DNA of 64,000 bases from Lysobacterales bacterium (GTDB taxonomy: Bacteria > Pseudomonadota > Gammaproteobacteria > Xanthomonadales > BPKI01): the NCBI GenBank assembly GCA_026005055.1, contig BPKI01000001.1:2307608-2371607 (forward strand). Reading direction: 5' to 3'. The notes beneath the pieces were generated by a model that saw nothing but the letters and a program-made list of their open reading frames with translations, did no database searches and had not been told where the DNA came from. The translations under genes were made by a program, and so were the position numbers. Positions 44,150 through 54,192 of the stretch are shown here, in pieces; within the stretch, counting starts at the first letter, position 1, and each line of letters starts with the position of its first letter.

Positions 44150-46204
44150 ATGCCGCAATACACCGTCGATCGCATCCGCAACATCGCCCTCGTGGGCCAC
44201 GCCGGAGCAGGCAAAACCACGCTCTTCGAGGCGTTGCTCTACGCCGGCGGCACCATCGCCCAGCAAGGCGCGGTCGAGCGCGGCAACACCGTGTCGGATC
44301 ACGACCCACTGGAGAAGACGCGCGGGCATTCCATCAATTCCGCCATCGCCTCGATCGACCACCAGGGGGTTCACCTCAATCTCATCGATACCCCAGGCTA
44401 CCCCGACTTCCGCGGCCCCACCCTCGCGGCGCTGCCCGCCGTGGAGACGGTCGCCGTGGTGGTGGATGCCACGCGCGGCATCGAGCACGGCACGGTGAGG
44501 ATGATGGAATATGCCAAGGCGCGGCGGCTCGCCCGGCTGATCGTGGTCAACAAGATCGACGCCGAGGGCGTGGACCTCGCCCGCCTGGTCGAGGAATTGC
44601 GCGAGAGCTTCGGTCCCGAATGCCTGCCGATCAATCTCCCCGCCCGCGGCGGCAAGGCGGTCGTGGATTGCTTTTTCCAGCCCGAAGGCGAGGTCACCGA
44701 TTTCTCCTCGGTCGCCGAGGCGCACCAACGGATCATCGACCAGGTGGTCGAGATCAACGAGGAGGTCATGGGCCGCTACCTCGAGGAGGGGGAGGGCGGA
44801 CTCACGCCCGAGCAGATCCACGATGCCTTCGAAGCCTGCCTGCGCGAGCAGCACCTGATTCCCATCGCCTTCACTTCGGCCAAGGCTTACGTCGGCGTGC
44901 GCAAGCTGCTCGATCTCTTCGAGAAGCTCGCGCCCAGCCCGCTCGAAGCCAATCCGCCGCCCTTCCTCAAGGGACGAGGCGCGGATGCGCAGCCGGTCCG
45001 AGCCGTGCCCGATCCTCAGGCGCATGTCCTCGCCGACGTTTTCAAGATCGTCCACGACCCTTACGCGGGCAAGGTCGCGGTCTTCCGCGTTTACCAGGGC
45101 ACCATCCGCAAGGACACGCAGCTTTACATCGACGACGGGCGCAAGCCCTTCAAAGTCGCCCACCTGTTCAAGCTGCGCGGCAAGGACTACCTCGAGATCG
45201 AGGAGGCCATTCCCGGCGACATCGCCGCCGTGGCCAAGGTGGAGGAGATTCACTTCGACGCCGTGCTCCACGACAGCCACGACGAGGACGAGTGGCGGCT
45301 GAAACCAATCGACTTTCCCCAACCGATGTTCGGCCTGGCCGTCACCGCCAAACAGAAGGGCCAGGAGCAGAAACTCGCCGCGGCGCTCGCCAAGCTCGCC
45401 GAGGAAGACCCCTGCTTCCGCATCGAGCACAACAAAGAACTCAACGAGATCGTGATGCGCGGCCTGGGTGAGCTGCACCTCAGGGTGATGATCGAGCGCC
45501 TGCGCGAGCGCTTCGGCGTCGAGGTGGAGACCCGGCCCCCGAAGATCGCTTACCGCGAGACGATTTCGGCCAAGGCCGATGGACACGCCCGCCACAAGAA
45601 GCAGACCGGCGGCGCCGGCCAGTTCGGCGAGGTCTTCCTGCGCATCGAGCCGCTGCCGCGCGGTGCCGGCTTCGAGTTCGTGGACGAGGTGGTCGGCGGG
45701 GCGATCCCCGGACAGTTCATCCCGGCAGTCGAGAAGGGGGTGCGCCAAGTCATCGAATCAGGTGCCATCGCCGGCTATGCGATGCAGGACATCCGGGTGG
45801 TCGTCTATGACGGCAAGAGCCATCCGGTGGACTCCAAGGAGATCGCCTTCGTCCAGGCCGGACGCAAAGCCTTCCTCGACGCGGTCGCGAAAGCGAGGCC
45901 GCTGGTACTCGAACCGATCGTCAACATCGACGTGACCGTTCCCGCGGAACTGGTGGGCGAGATCACCGGTTCGCTCTCCTCCAAGCGCGGCCGGATCAAC
46001 GGCACCGACTCCTTGCGCGGCGGTGAGATCGTGATCAAGGCCCAGGCCCCGCTCGCGGAACTCGCCGACTTCAGCAACGAGCTCAAGGCGCTCACCGCCG
46101 GGCGCGGCCGCTACGTCCTCGAGTTCAGTCACTACGACCCCGCGCCGGCGCAGGTTCAGAAGCGGCTCATGGAGGCCTTCCGGCCGAAGGCCGAGGAGGA
46201 CTGA
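44150..46204 (+). CDS. EF-G2-type translational GTPase (FusA2-like)
   Basis: A 684-residue five-domain GTPase. The P-loop is GHAGAGKTTL (about 16-25), where housekeeping EF-G has AHIDAGKTT; DTPGYPDF and VVNKIDAEG are G3 and G4. The switch I region reads KTRGHSINSA instead of the usual ERGITI. Domain IV includes HKKQTGGAGQFGEVFLRIEP. These differences match the EF-G-2 subfamily, whose role is unclear; canonical EF-G would sit in the str operon. An excellent ribosome site, GGGAGGGG, lies 4-10 nt before the ATG at 44150 and decides that start over the in-frame ATT/ATG upstream. Confidence 0.9.
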   Translation: MPQYTVDRIRNIALVGHAGAGKTTLFEALLYAGGTIAQQGAVERGNTVSDHDPLEKTRGHSINSAIASIDHQGVHLNLIDTPGYPDFRGPTLAALPAVETVAVVVDATRGIEHGTVRMMEYAKARRLARLIVVNKIDAEGVDLARLVEELRESFGPECLPINLPARGGKAVVDCFFQPEGEVTDFSSVAEAHQRIIDQVVEINEEVMGRYLEEGEGGLTPEQIHDAFEACLREQHLIPIAFTSAKAYVGVRKLLDLFEKLAPSPLEANPPPFLKGRGADAQPVRAVPDPQAHVLADVFKIVHDPYAGKVAVFRVYQGTIRKDTQLYIDDGRKPFKVAHLFKLRGKDYLEIEEAIPGDIAAVAKVEEIHFDAVLHDSHDEDEWRLKPIDFPQPMFGLAVTAKQKGQEQKLAAALAKLAEEDPCFRIEHNKELNEIVMRGLGELHLRVMIERLRERFGVEVETRPPKIAYRETISAKADGHARHKKQTGGAGQFGEVFLRIEPLPRGAGFEFVDEVVGGAIPGQFIPAVEKGVRQVIESGAIAGYAMQDIRVVVYDGKSHPVDSKEIAFVQAGRKAFLDAVAKARPLVLEPIVNIDVTVPAELVGEITGSLSSKRGRINGTDSLRGGEIVIKAQAPLAELADFSNELKALTAGRGRYVLEFSHYDPAPAQVQKRLMEAFRPKAEED

Positions 46205-46277
46205 TCCGGCAAGCCCCGGTTCAGCCGCAGGAGCGTAGAAGGGACTGAAGATTCCGGCACTCTGCGAGGCCATCCTC

Positions 46278-48911
46278 ATGCGTCTGCGCGACTGTGTCCT
46301 CCTCGCCTATCTCCTGCTCGCCCTCGCCGCACCCGCTTCGGTTGCGCGCGAGCAGGATCCAGCCGGTCGGGTCGCTCGCATCGCCTACCTCGAGGGCACG
46401 GCAAGCTTCGCACCCGCGGGCGTCGAGGAATGGGCGAAGGCCATCCTCAACCGCCCGCTGATCGCCGGCGACCGCCTCTACACCGAGGCCGGCGCTCGGC
46501 TCGAGCTCGAGCTCGGCGGTTCAGCGCTCCGTCTCGACGAACGATCGGCGGCCGAGATCCTCGACCTCGATGACGAAGTGGCGCAGTTCTTCCTCAGCGA
46601 AGGCCGCGCCAATCTCTACGTTCGGCGCATCTTCGAGGGTCAGTTCTACGAGATCGCCACGCCGGTGGCCGCGGTGGTGGCGCGCTCGCCAGTGAGTCTC
46701 ACCGTCGAGATGCCACCCGGCGGCGGGCCCTTGCGGGTGGCGGTGTGGCATGGACGCGCTCAAGTGGTGGGGGATGGACGGCGCATCGAGCTGGCCGGGG
46801 GCGAGGAACTGCTCGCCAGCGATCGCAGCCTGGCTGATCACGTGATTCGCCGCGACCCCCAGGAGAGCGATTTCGAGCGCTTCGCTTTCGCCCGCGACCG
46901 CGACTTCGACCGCGCCGAATCGCTGCGCTACGTTCCCGATGACCTGATCGGCTACCGCGAGTTGGATCGCTATGGCTCCTGGAGCTACGTGCGCGAGTAT
47001 GGTTCGGTGTGGTTCCCGAGCCAGGTGAGCGTCGGCTGGGCGCCCTACCGTTACGGGCACTGGGTGTGGCTTCCGGTCTATGGCTGGACGTGGGTCGATG
47101 ACGCGCCGTGGGGCTTCGCCGTCTCTCACTACGGCCGCTGGATCTGGTGGGACGGCCGCTGGGGCTGGGTGCCTTGTCCACGCCGCCACCGGGCCTATTG
47201 GGCACCGGCGCTCGTGGTCTTCTACGGCGGGAGGAACTGGAGTCTCAGCTATGCCAGCGCACCCGTCGGCTGGTTTCCGCTCGGGCCGGGAGACATCTGG
47301 CTCCCCTGGTACTCAGTGAGCTGGCATTACTTCCACCGCATCAACGCCTGGAACACCTGGGTCGGCTACGGCACGATCTACAGCGTTTACAACACCGTGC
47401 TCATCGGCGGCGGGGTGGTGATCAATCTCCACTATCGCTATCGCGGCCGCGACTTCGCCTGGACCTTCGTCCCCGAGGAGAACTTCCGCCGCGGGCGTCC
47501 CGTGCACCGCCATCTGCTGCCGGTGCGCCGTGAGGACATCGCCCGCGCCGAGCTGCGCCGGGTGCTCGGGGTGATGCCCACCCAGGCGAGCCTCAAGGGC
47601 GCCGCGCCGAGCGCGCGGGGCGTGCCCGACGCCGGTCTGTTCGCGCGGGAGGCGGTGGCGACGCGGCAACCCTCACCGCGGGCCGCGCTTCCCTTCGGCG
47701 AGACGGGTGGATCGTCGACGGTTTCGGCTCGCACGCGCGGTCTGACGTTGGTCGGCGAAGGACAGGAAAGCGGGCGAGGCGCGCGTTTCGCCTTGCCTTC
47801 GGTCGAGGAGGGGGCGCGCGCTCGCGGCATCTCCCCTGAGCGGAGCGAGGCCTCATCCTCGGGGTCTCGCCGCGGCGTCGCGGGTATGGCGGCGGATGCC
47901 TCCACTGAGCCGCTCCGGAGAGGATCGCTCTCCGCCTTCGAGGGCGCGACGCCCCGGTCGGCGGGCGCTTCGCCACTGCGCGGGCGAGCGCCAAGCCCCG
48001 CCGAGATCAGCGAGCGCCGCGCTGGCGCGCTTCCGCCCTCGGCCGAGTGGCGTGAGGGCCGAAGCGATCTGCCTCGGCGCGGTTGGAGCAGCTCGAGCGA
48101 AAGCCGCGAGGCGATCGTTCGCGCGCCGGAAAACGCTTCCACTCGCGGCGCCGGTCGGGATGGATTGACTCTTCCCTCGCGGTCGCGCCTCGGGGAATCC
48201 CACGGCCTGGAGACCGTCGGAGGGCGCGAGCCCTTCTCCCGGACCGCACCCTATTCTCGCAATCCGCCACCGAGCTCCGGCACCCTGATCTCGCCGCGCG
48301 GATCGGTGCCGAGCCCCGGCTCGGAAAGCCTCATTTCGCCGCGCGGAACGCCCCCGAGCCGCAGCTTCGAGCCGCGAGGCTCCGATCCACGCGGCAGCTT
48401 CGGCGAGCGGCGCCCCGGAAGCCTGATCGAACGGGCACCTGCGCAGGAGTTGCGATTCCGCGACGCCGGTATGGAAACGCGTTCTCGGCCTCCCATCGAA
48501 GGCGGATGGCCGGGACGCGATCGCTTCCACAGCCCCTCCTCGATCGGGGAGACTGCCCCGCCGATCAATACAGCTCCGCGGTCATACCGTGGGTCCTCCG
48601 GCGCTTTCGAACCTCGCCTGCCGCCGAGCAGCCGCTTCGGCACGGTCGAGCACGGCCCCCGCGAGCCTTCCTCTTCCGCCCCGGCGCGCGGCGGCTGGAG
48701 CGAGCCTGCTCCAAGGCACTTTCGTGCCGATCCGCCAGTCACCCGCGACATCTGGGACAATACTGGGCCCTCATCGCGAGGCAGTCTCCACCGCGACTTC
48801 GAATACAGCCCGCCCGTGACGGAAGTGCCGCGGGGGTCGAGCTCCCGCGAAGCATCCCCGCGCAGCGAGAGCCCGGTCCGCGAAGCCCTGCGTGGTCGGC
48901 GCGAGGAGTAG
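46278..48911 (+). CDS. Secreted FecR/DUF6600-like protein with tryptophan-rich core and long disordered tail
   Basis: An 877-residue protein with a signal peptide ending APASVA. A FecR-like domain (about 30-180: ARIAYLEGTASFAPAG, GDRLYTEAGARLELELGG, FYEIATPVAAVVARSPVSLT) precedes a DUF6600-like region (about 215-400) very rich in Trp and Tyr, such as YRYGHWVWLPVYGWTWVDDA and HYGRWIWWDGRWGWVPCP. The last half (about 430-877) is low complexity in R, S, P, G and E, with repeated LISPRG units, and is probably disordered. Function is unknown. A TerB-like gene follows 68 bp later. Codon use looks normal. Confidence 0.8.
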   Translation: MRLRDCVLLAYLLLALAAPASVAREQDPAGRVARIAYLEGTASFAPAGVEEWAKAILNRPLIAGDRLYTEAGARLELELGGSALRLDERSAAEILDLDDEVAQFFLSEGRANLYVRRIFEGQFYEIATPVAAVVARSPVSLTVEMPPGGGPLRVAVWHGRAQVVGDGRRIELAGGEELLASDRSLADHVIRRDPQESDFERFAFARDRDFDRAESLRYVPDDLIGYRELDRYGSWSYVREYGSVWFPSQVSVGWAPYRYGHWVWLPVYGWTWVDDAPWGFAVSHYGRWIWWDGRWGWVPCPRRHRAYWAPALVVFYGGRNWSLSYASAPVGWFPLGPGDIWLPWYSVSWHYFHRINAWNTWVGYGTIYSVYNTVLIGGGVVINLHYRYRGRDFAWTFVPEENFRRGRPVHRHLLPVRREDIARAELRRVLGVMPTQASLKGAAPSARGVPDAGLFAREAVATRQPSPRAALPFGETGGSSTVSARTRGLTLVGEGQESGRGARFALPSVEEGARARGISPERSEASSSGSRRGVAGMAADASTEPLRRGSLSAFEGATPRSAGASPLRGRAPSPAEISERRAGALPPSAEWREGRSDLPRRGWSSSSESREAIVRAPENASTRGAGRDGLTLPSRSRLGESHGLETVGGREPFSRTAPYSRNPPPSSGTLISPRGSVPSPGSESLISPRGTPPSRSFEPRGSDPRGSFGERRPGSLIERAPAQELRFRDAGMETRSRPPIEGGWPGRDRFHSPSSIGETAPPINTAPRSYRGSSGAFEPRLPPSSRFGTVEHGPREPSSSAPARGGWSEPAPRHFRADPPVTRDIWDNTGPSSRGSLHRDFEYSPPVTEVPRGSSSREASPRSESPVREALRGRREE

Positions 48912-48979
48912 CGCTGACCTCGAGCGGCTTCGCGGCGATACTCCGTGTTCCCGAGCAACGACTGGACTCCCACCCCACC

Positions 48980-49654
48980 ATGAGCGCCCGTGGTTTTCTC
49001 GAAAGCCTGATGACTTCCGCGAAGGACATCCTCGCCCAGACCGGACTCGCCGAGCGCAAGGAAGGCGGCGGCCTACGCATCAGCACCCTCGGCAAGGGGG
49101 CTGCCATCGGTGCAGTGGCGGCCACGTTGCTGCGCAACAAGAGCCTACGCCGGATCGGCGGCGTCGCCGCCCTCGGCTATCTCGCCTATCGGGCTGTCCA
49201 GCACTACAAGAGCCAGTCGGCGCCCGCGGCGCCCGCGGGGAGCGCTCCCTCCGCGGCACCTCTGCTCGCCCCACCGGCAGCGGCCGAGCAGCCGCCCATG
49301 CCCGAAGAGCGCGCCCAGGCGCTTTTGATTGCCATCATCCACGCCGCCAAGGCAGACGGGCACATCGACGCCGCCGAACGCACCACCATCGACCGCGCGC
49401 TCGCCGAGCAGGGCGACAGCCCCGCGCTTCGCGCCCTCATCGCCCGAGAAATGGACAAGCCCACCGATCCGCACGCGGTGGCCGCCCTCGCTCGAGACGA
49501 GCAGCACGCCGCCGAGATTTACCTCGCGAGCCTGATGACGGTGGCCGAGATGAGCTTCATGGAGCGGGCTTACCTCGATGCGCTCGCCAACGCGCTTCGC
49601 TTGCCACCGGAACTCAAGGCGACGCTCGAACGAGAAGCCTCCTCGGGCGGCTGA
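48980..49654 (+). CDS. TerB/DUF533-like protein (YebE-type)
   Basis: A 224-residue protein. The N-terminal third has a Gly/Ala-rich membrane-associated stretch (LGKGAAIGAVAATLLRNKSL and IGGVAALGYLAYRAVQHYKS), then an Ala/Pro linker (about 78-105). The C-terminal domain (about 110-222) is TerB-like, with AKADGHIDAAERTTIDRALA, whose acidic residues fit the metal-binding D-G-x-I-D-x-x-E pattern. This layout matches DUF533/YebE inner-membrane proteins of unknown function. The long open frame before the ATG at 48980 overlaps the previous gene and is not coding. Confidence 0.86.
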   Translation: MSARGFLESLMTSAKDILAQTGLAERKEGGGLRISTLGKGAAIGAVAATLLRNKSLRRIGGVAALGYLAYRAVQHYKSQSAPAAPAGSAPSAAPLLAPPAAAEQPPMPEERAQALLIAIIHAAKADGHIDAAERTTIDRALAEQGDSPALRALIAREMDKPTDPHAVAALARDEQHAAEIYLASLMTVAEMSFMERAYLDALANALRLPPELKATLEREASSGG

Positions 49655-49923
49655 AGCGCTCGAGCTTCGAACTTGGTCGGAGGCCGCGCCTTGGACTCGC
49701 GGGCTCGTCGCCGCCATTGCGCGTTCACCCTTCGGTTCGCTTCGAGCCCCACGCGCCCTCGCAGCCGATCGCGGCTCCGCCTCGTCTCCCAGGCTTGACC
49801 AGCGAGAGCTCACGCCTCGGACCTTCGCCCATTTGCCGCGAAGCCATGACCCGCGGGCCGCGGCGGTCGCACGGCCCCTCGGGGTGCAGCCTAAAATGGC
49901 GTGTTCTCCCCGAAGCCCAGGCC

Positions 49924-52900
49924 ATGAGCAGCATCCTCACCCCCGATCTCCGCGGCGAGCTTCCGCCTCTGCTCGCCGCTCTCGATGCGGCGTACCTGCG
50001 CGACGAGACCGAGCACGTGCGCGAGCTCCTGCTTCAGGCCGAGCTCAGTCCTGCCGAACGCGATCTGGTCATGGCGCGGGCGACCGAACTCGTCGCCCGG
50101 GTCCGGGCCCGGGCCGACAAGGCGAGCGCCGTCGAGCGCTTCATGCGCGAGTACGACCTCTCGAGCGAGGAGGGCGTGCTGCTCATGTGCGTGGCCGAAG
50201 CGCTGCTGCGCATCCCCGACAAGGAGACCGCCGACCGGCTGATCTCGGACAAGCTCGGGGAAGCCGACTGGGAGGCGCACCTCGGCAAGAGCGACAGCGT
50301 GCTGGTCAATGCCTCGACCTGGGGCTTGATGCTCACCGGCAAGCTCATCGAGCTCGCCGAGGACACCCGCCGCAGCTTCGGCGCCGCGCTCAAGCGCCTG
50401 ATCGCCCGGGCTGGTGAACCGATCGTGCGGCTCGCGGTACGCCAGGCGATGAGGATCATGGGCCATCAGTTCGTGATGGGGCAGAGCATCGAGGAGGCGA
50501 TTCGCGCCGCCGAGAGCAAAGAAGGACGGCGCTGGCGCTATAGCTTCGACATGCTCGGCGAGGCGGCCCTCACCGAAGCGGACGCCCAGCGTTACCTCGC
50601 CGCCTACCGCAAGGCGGTCGAAGCGGTAGGCGCGATGCCGGGCGAGCGCGATTCGGTCTTTGCTGCGCCCTCGGTGTCGGTCAAGCTCTCGGCCCTTCAC
50701 CCTCGCTACGAACGCGCCCAGCGCGAGCGCGTGCTCGCCGAGCTGGTGCCGAGGCTTTCCGAGCTTGTGTTGTTGGCCAAGGCCGCCGGCATCGGCCTGA
50801 CGGTGGACGCCGAGGAAGCCGATCGCCTGGAGCTCTCGCTCGAGGTCTTCGAGCGCGTCTTTGCGGATGAACGCCTCCGGGGCTACGAGGGCTTCGGTCT
50901 GGCCGTGCAGGCCTACCAGAAGCGCGCGCCTTTCGTCATCGATTGGCTCGCCGAGCTCGCCCGCCGGCATCAGCGGCGCATTCCGTTGCGCTTGGTCAAG
51001 GGCGCCTACTGGGACAGCGAGATCAAGCGCGCGCAAGAACAGGGCTTGGCCGGCTATCCGGTCTTCACCCGCAAGCTCAATACCGATGTGAGCTACCTCG
51101 CCTGCGCCAAGCGCCTGCTCGCCGCCGAGGACTGCTTCTACCCCCAGTTCGCCACCCACAACGCGCATACCATCGCCGCCGTGCACCACCTCGCCCGCGG
51201 CCGGCCCTTCGAGTTCCAGCGCCTCTTCGGCATGGGCGAGGCGCTTTACGAGGAGGTGATCGGCGAGGGGGGGCTGCGCGCGCCCTGCCGCGTCTACGCG
51301 CCGGTGGGCTCGCACGAGGACCTTTTGCCTTATCTCGTGCGCCGGCTGCTCGAGAACGGCGCCAACACGAGCTTCGTCAACCGGATTTCGGATGAGAGCC
51401 GGAGCATCCCCGAGCTCGTCGCCGATCCGGTGGAGACGGTCAAGGGCTTCGAGCGCATCCCCCACCCGCGCATCCCGCTTCCTGCCGACATCTACCTCCC
51501 CCACCGCAAGAACTCGCGGGGCCTCAACCTGGCCAGCGAGCTCGAGCTCAAGGCGCTGGCCGAAGCGATTGCGCGCGCGCCCACGCCGCCGCCGGCCATG
51601 CCCTTGGTCGCGGGCTACGAGGCGAAGGGTACGCTTCGGCCCGTTTATGCGCCCCGCCATCGCCAAGAAGCGGTCGGCGCCTGGCTCGCCGCCGATGAGG
51701 CCGCGGTCGAGCGAGCCTTAGAGAATGCCCTCGCCGCCCAGCGCGATTGGGATCGCCTCGGCGGCGAGCGGCGCGCGGCCATCCTCGAGCGAGCGGCCGA
51801 TCTCATCGAGGCGGCGCGCGGTGAACTGGTGTGCCTGCTCGTGCGCGAGGCGGGCAAGACCATCCCCGATGCCCTTGCCGAGGTGCGCGAAGCGGCGGAT
51901 TTTTGCCGCTACTACGCCGCCGAGGCGAGGCGCCTGCTCGCCCAGCCGCAAGCCCTCCCCGGCCCCACCGGCGAGCGCAATGAACTGAGCCTACACGGGC
52001 GAGGCCTCTTCGTCTGCATCAGCCCCTGGAACTTCCCGCTCGCCATCTTCACCGGCCAGGTCGCGGCGGCGTTGGTCGCCGGCAACACGGTGATCGCCAA
52101 ACCGGCGGAGCAGACCAACCTCATCGGCCACCGCGCCGTGCGCCTGCTCCATGAGGCCGGCGTCCCGCCGGAGGTGCTTCAGTTCCTTCCCGGGGAGGGC
52201 CACACCGTCGGCAAACGCCTGACCAGCGATCCGCGGGTGGCGGGGGTGGCCTTCACCGGCTCCACCGAGACCGCCTGGGCGATCCAGCGCGCACTCGCCG
52301 CCCGCGATGCACCGATCGCCGTGCTCGTCGCCGAGACCGGCGGGCTCAATGCGATGATCGCCGATTCCTCGGCCCTGCCCGAACAGCTGATCAAGGACAC
52401 CCTGCTTTCGGCCTTCGGCTCCGCGGGGCAGCGCTGCTCGGCGGCCCGCATCCTGCTCGTGCAAGAGGACATCGCCGAGAAGGTGCTCAAGATGCTTGCC
52501 GGCGCCATGGCCGAGCTTCGCGTGGGCGATCCCGGGCGGCTTCGCACCGACGTCGGCCCGATCATCGACGAGGAGGCGCGCGAGAACCTCATCCGCCACC
52601 AGGAGCGAATGGAGCGAGAGGCCAAGCTCGTCGCGCGCGCTTCGCTCAGCGAGGAATGCGATCGCGGCGTGTTCTTCGCGCCGGTGGCCTTCGAGCTGCA
52701 GAGCCTCAAGCAGATTCGCCGCGAGGTCTTCGGCCCGATCCTGCACGTGGTGCGCTACAAGGCGCGCGAGCTCGAGGATCGGCTGGATGAGCTCAACGAG
52801 GCGGGCTACGGGCTCACCTTGGGCATCCACAGCCGGATCGATTCGACCATCGAGCGCATCCTCGCGCGGGTGCGCGCCGGCAACCGCTACGTCAACCGCA

Positions 52901-53073
52901 GCATGATCGGGGCCGTGGTCGGGGTACAGCCCTTCGGCGGCGAGGGCCTTTCCGGCACCGGGCCGAAGGCCGGCGGGCCGCATTATCTGCCGCGTTTCTG
53001 CGTCGAGCGCACGCTCACCATCAACACCACCGCTTCCGGCGGCAACGCGAGCCTGCTCACCCTCGGCGATTGA
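49924..53073 (+). CDS. putA: Bifunctional proline dehydrogenase / glutamate-semialdehyde dehydrogenase PutA
   Basis: A 1049-residue enzyme that oxidises proline to glutamate with electrons to FAD/quinone and NAD. The PRODH barrel (about 190-480) includes [40 protein letters not shown] and [16 protein letters not shown]. The ALDH half (about 560-1030) has [37 protein letters not shown] (base Glu) and [13 protein letters not shown] with catalytic Cys near 838. The N-terminal ribbon-helix-helix DNA-binding domain of E. coli PutA is absent, so it is not an autorepressor. It starts at the ATG at 49924. Confidence 0.97.
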   Translation: MSSILTPDLRGELPPLLAALDAAYLRDETEHVRELLLQAELSPAERDLVMARATELVARVRARADKASAVERFMREYDLSSEEGVLLMCVAEALLRIPDKETADRLISDKLGEADWEAHLGKSDSVLVNASTWGLMLTGKLIELAEDTRRSFGAALKRLIARAGEPIVRLAVRQAMRIMGHQFVMGQSIEEAIRAAESKEGRRWRYSFDMLGEAALTEADAQRYLAAYRKAVEAVGAMPGERDSVFAAPSVSVKLSALHPRYERAQRERVLAELVPRLSELVLLAKAAGIGLTVDAEEADRLELSLEVFERVFADERLRGYEGFGLAVQAYQKRAPFVIDWLAELARRHQRRIPLRLVKGAYWDSEIKRAQEQGLAGYPVFTRKLNTDVSYLACAKRLLAAEDCFYPQFATHNAHTIAAVHHLARGRPFEFQRLFGMGEALYEEVIGEGGLRAPCRVYAPVGSHEDLLPYLVRRLLENGANTSFVNRISDESRSIPELVADPVETVKGFERIPHPRIPLPADIYLPHRKNSRGLNLASELELKALAEAIARAPTPPPAMPLVAGYEAKGTLRPVYAPRHRQEAVGAWLAADEAAVERALENALAAQRDWDRLGGERRAAILERAADLIEAARGELVCLLVREAGKTIPDALAEVREAADFCRYYAAEARRLLAQPQALPGPTGERNELSLHGRGLFVCISPWNFPLAIFTGQVAAALVAGNTVIAKPAEQTNLIGHRAVRLLHEAGVPPEVLQFLPGEGHTVGKRLTSDPRVAGVAFTGSTETAWAIQRALAARDAPIAVLVAETGGLNAMIADSSALPEQLIKDTLLSAFGSAGQRCSAARILLVQEDIAEKVLKMLAGAMAELRVGDPGRLRTDVGPIIDEEARENLIRHQERMEREAKLVARASLSEECDRGVFFAPVAFELQSLKQIRREVFGPILHVVRYKARELEDRLDELNEAGYGLTLGIHSRIDSTIERILARVRAGNRYVNRSMIGAVVGVQPFGGEGLSGTGPKAGGPHYLPRFCVERTLTINTTASGGNASLLTLGD

Positions 53074-53078
53074 GACCC

Positions 53079-53771
53079 ATGCAAGGCAAGCGCGCGGTGG
53101 TGCTGCTCTCCGGCGGCATGGATTCGGCGGTCGCGCTCGCCGAGGCCCGCGCCGCCGGCTTTACCTGCCATGCGCTCAGCCTCGACTACGGCCAGCGCCA
53201 TGCGGCCGAGCTTGCCGCCGCGCGGCGCGTGGCCGCCGCCATCGGCGCTGCCGAGCACCGCATCGTGGCGCTCGATCTTCGCGCCTTCGGCGGCTCGGCC
53301 CTGACCAGCGATCTTCCCGTTCCGGAAAGCCCGACCACCGGCATTCCCATCACCTACGTGCCGGCGCGCAACACGGTGTTGCTCGCCCTCGCCCTGGCCT
53401 GGGCCGAGACCCTCGGGGCCGAGGACATCTTCATCGGGGTCAACGCGATCGATTATTCCGGCTATCCCGACTGCCGCCCGGAGTTCATCGCCGCCTTCGA
53501 GCACTTGGCGCGGCTTGCGACCAAGGCGGGGGTGGAAGGCACGCCCTTTCGCATCCACACGCCCCTGATCGCGCTCAGCAAAGCCGAGATCGTCCGCCGC
53601 GGGCTGGCGCTCGGCGTGGATTTCGCGCTCACCGTGTCCTGCTACCAGGCCGACGCCGAAGGCCTCGCCTGCGGCCGTTGCGACGCCTGCCGCCTCCGCG
53701 CCAAGGGTTTCGCCGAGGCGGGCGTGCCCGATCCCACCCGCTATCGCGGCGATCCGCCGCGCCTGAGCTAG
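53079..53771 (+). CDS. queC: 7-cyano-7-deazaguanine synthase QueC
   Basis: A 230-residue enzyme that converts 7-carboxy-7-deazaguanine to preQ0 with ATP and ammonia, in the queuosine pathway. The P-loop is [12 protein letters not shown] near the N-terminus. [16 protein letters not shown] and [18 protein letters not shown] are diagnostic. The zinc site is [21 protein letters not shown], giving four Cys ligands. The start at 53079 lies 5 bp after the putA stop. The genes queD and queE are not in this window. Confidence 0.96.
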   Translation: MQGKRAVVLLSGGMDSAVALAEARAAGFTCHALSLDYGQRHAAELAAARRVAAAIGAAEHRIVALDLRAFGGSALTSDLPVPESPTTGIPITYVPARNTVLLALALAWAETLGAEDIFIGVNAIDYSGYPDCRPEFIAAFEHLARLATKAGVEGTPFRIHTPLIALSKAEIVRRGLALGVDFALTVSCYQADAEGLACGRCDACRLRAKGFAEAGVPDPTRYRGDPPRLS

Positions 53772-53774
53772 AAT
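53769..53774 (+). promoter_or_regulatory. Candidate -10 element for tRNA-Lys
   Basis: TAGAAT, overlapping the queC stop codon, matches the -10 consensus at five of six bases and lies 15 bp before the tRNA. No good -35 was seen. Confidence 0.4.
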
Positions 53775-53789
53775 CGTCCGTTCCGGTGT

Positions 53790-53865
53790 GGGTCGTTAGC
53801 TCAGTCGGTAGAGCAGCGGACTTTTAATCCGTAGGTCGCAGGTTCGATTCCTGCACGACCCACCA
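53790..53865 (+). tRNA. tRNA-Lys (anticodon TTT)
   Basis: A 76-nt tRNA with encoded CCA. The acceptor stem is GGGTCGT / ACGACCC. The D arm (GCTCAGTCGGTAGAGC), anticodon arm GCGGA-CTTTTAA-TCCGT with anticodon TTT, and T arm GCAGGTTCGATTCCTGC are all canonical. Confidence 0.98.
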
Positions 53866-54192
53866 GCGGGCCCTTCGGGCGAATCCTCGCCCAACGGCAA
53901 GCATCCATTGATCCCGCGATCCGGGCGTGCCTCGCTCGGGACCACCCGACTCGGCTCCGCAAAATCGCATGGCGTCGACAGGGGAGCGAGACGCGGTCGC
54001 ACCTTGGCCATGCTCACGGCTCGCCTGGCGCATCAGGCGCTCGTCGCTCGAGCGAAGAGGCCGAGGCGCCATTCGCGCGGCCCGCTCGGATGCGTGCACG
54101 CGAAGCGTTCCCTCGCCCGGTCTTCACGCGTTTGTCCGGATGACGCCCCATTCCGCGTAGCAGGAGGTTCGACTCTCCCTCTGCGTTTCGCC
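53866..54192 (+). other. Intergenic region after tRNA-Lys, no recognised gene
   Basis: This 327-bp stretch holds open frames but none has a recognisable product. A short GCCC-TTC-GGGC hairpin directly follows the tRNA without a T run. Near the end, GCAGGAGG (54159-54166) is a ribosome-site-like sequence 27 bp before the ATG at 54193, too far to be used by it. Confidence 0.5.

Noticed and set aside
46278..48911. Repeated LISPRG/SPRG codons as a possible tandem-repeat array
   Set aside because: The units are irregular in spacing and sequence at the DNA level; it is a low-complexity protein tail, not a DNA repeat array or CRISPR.
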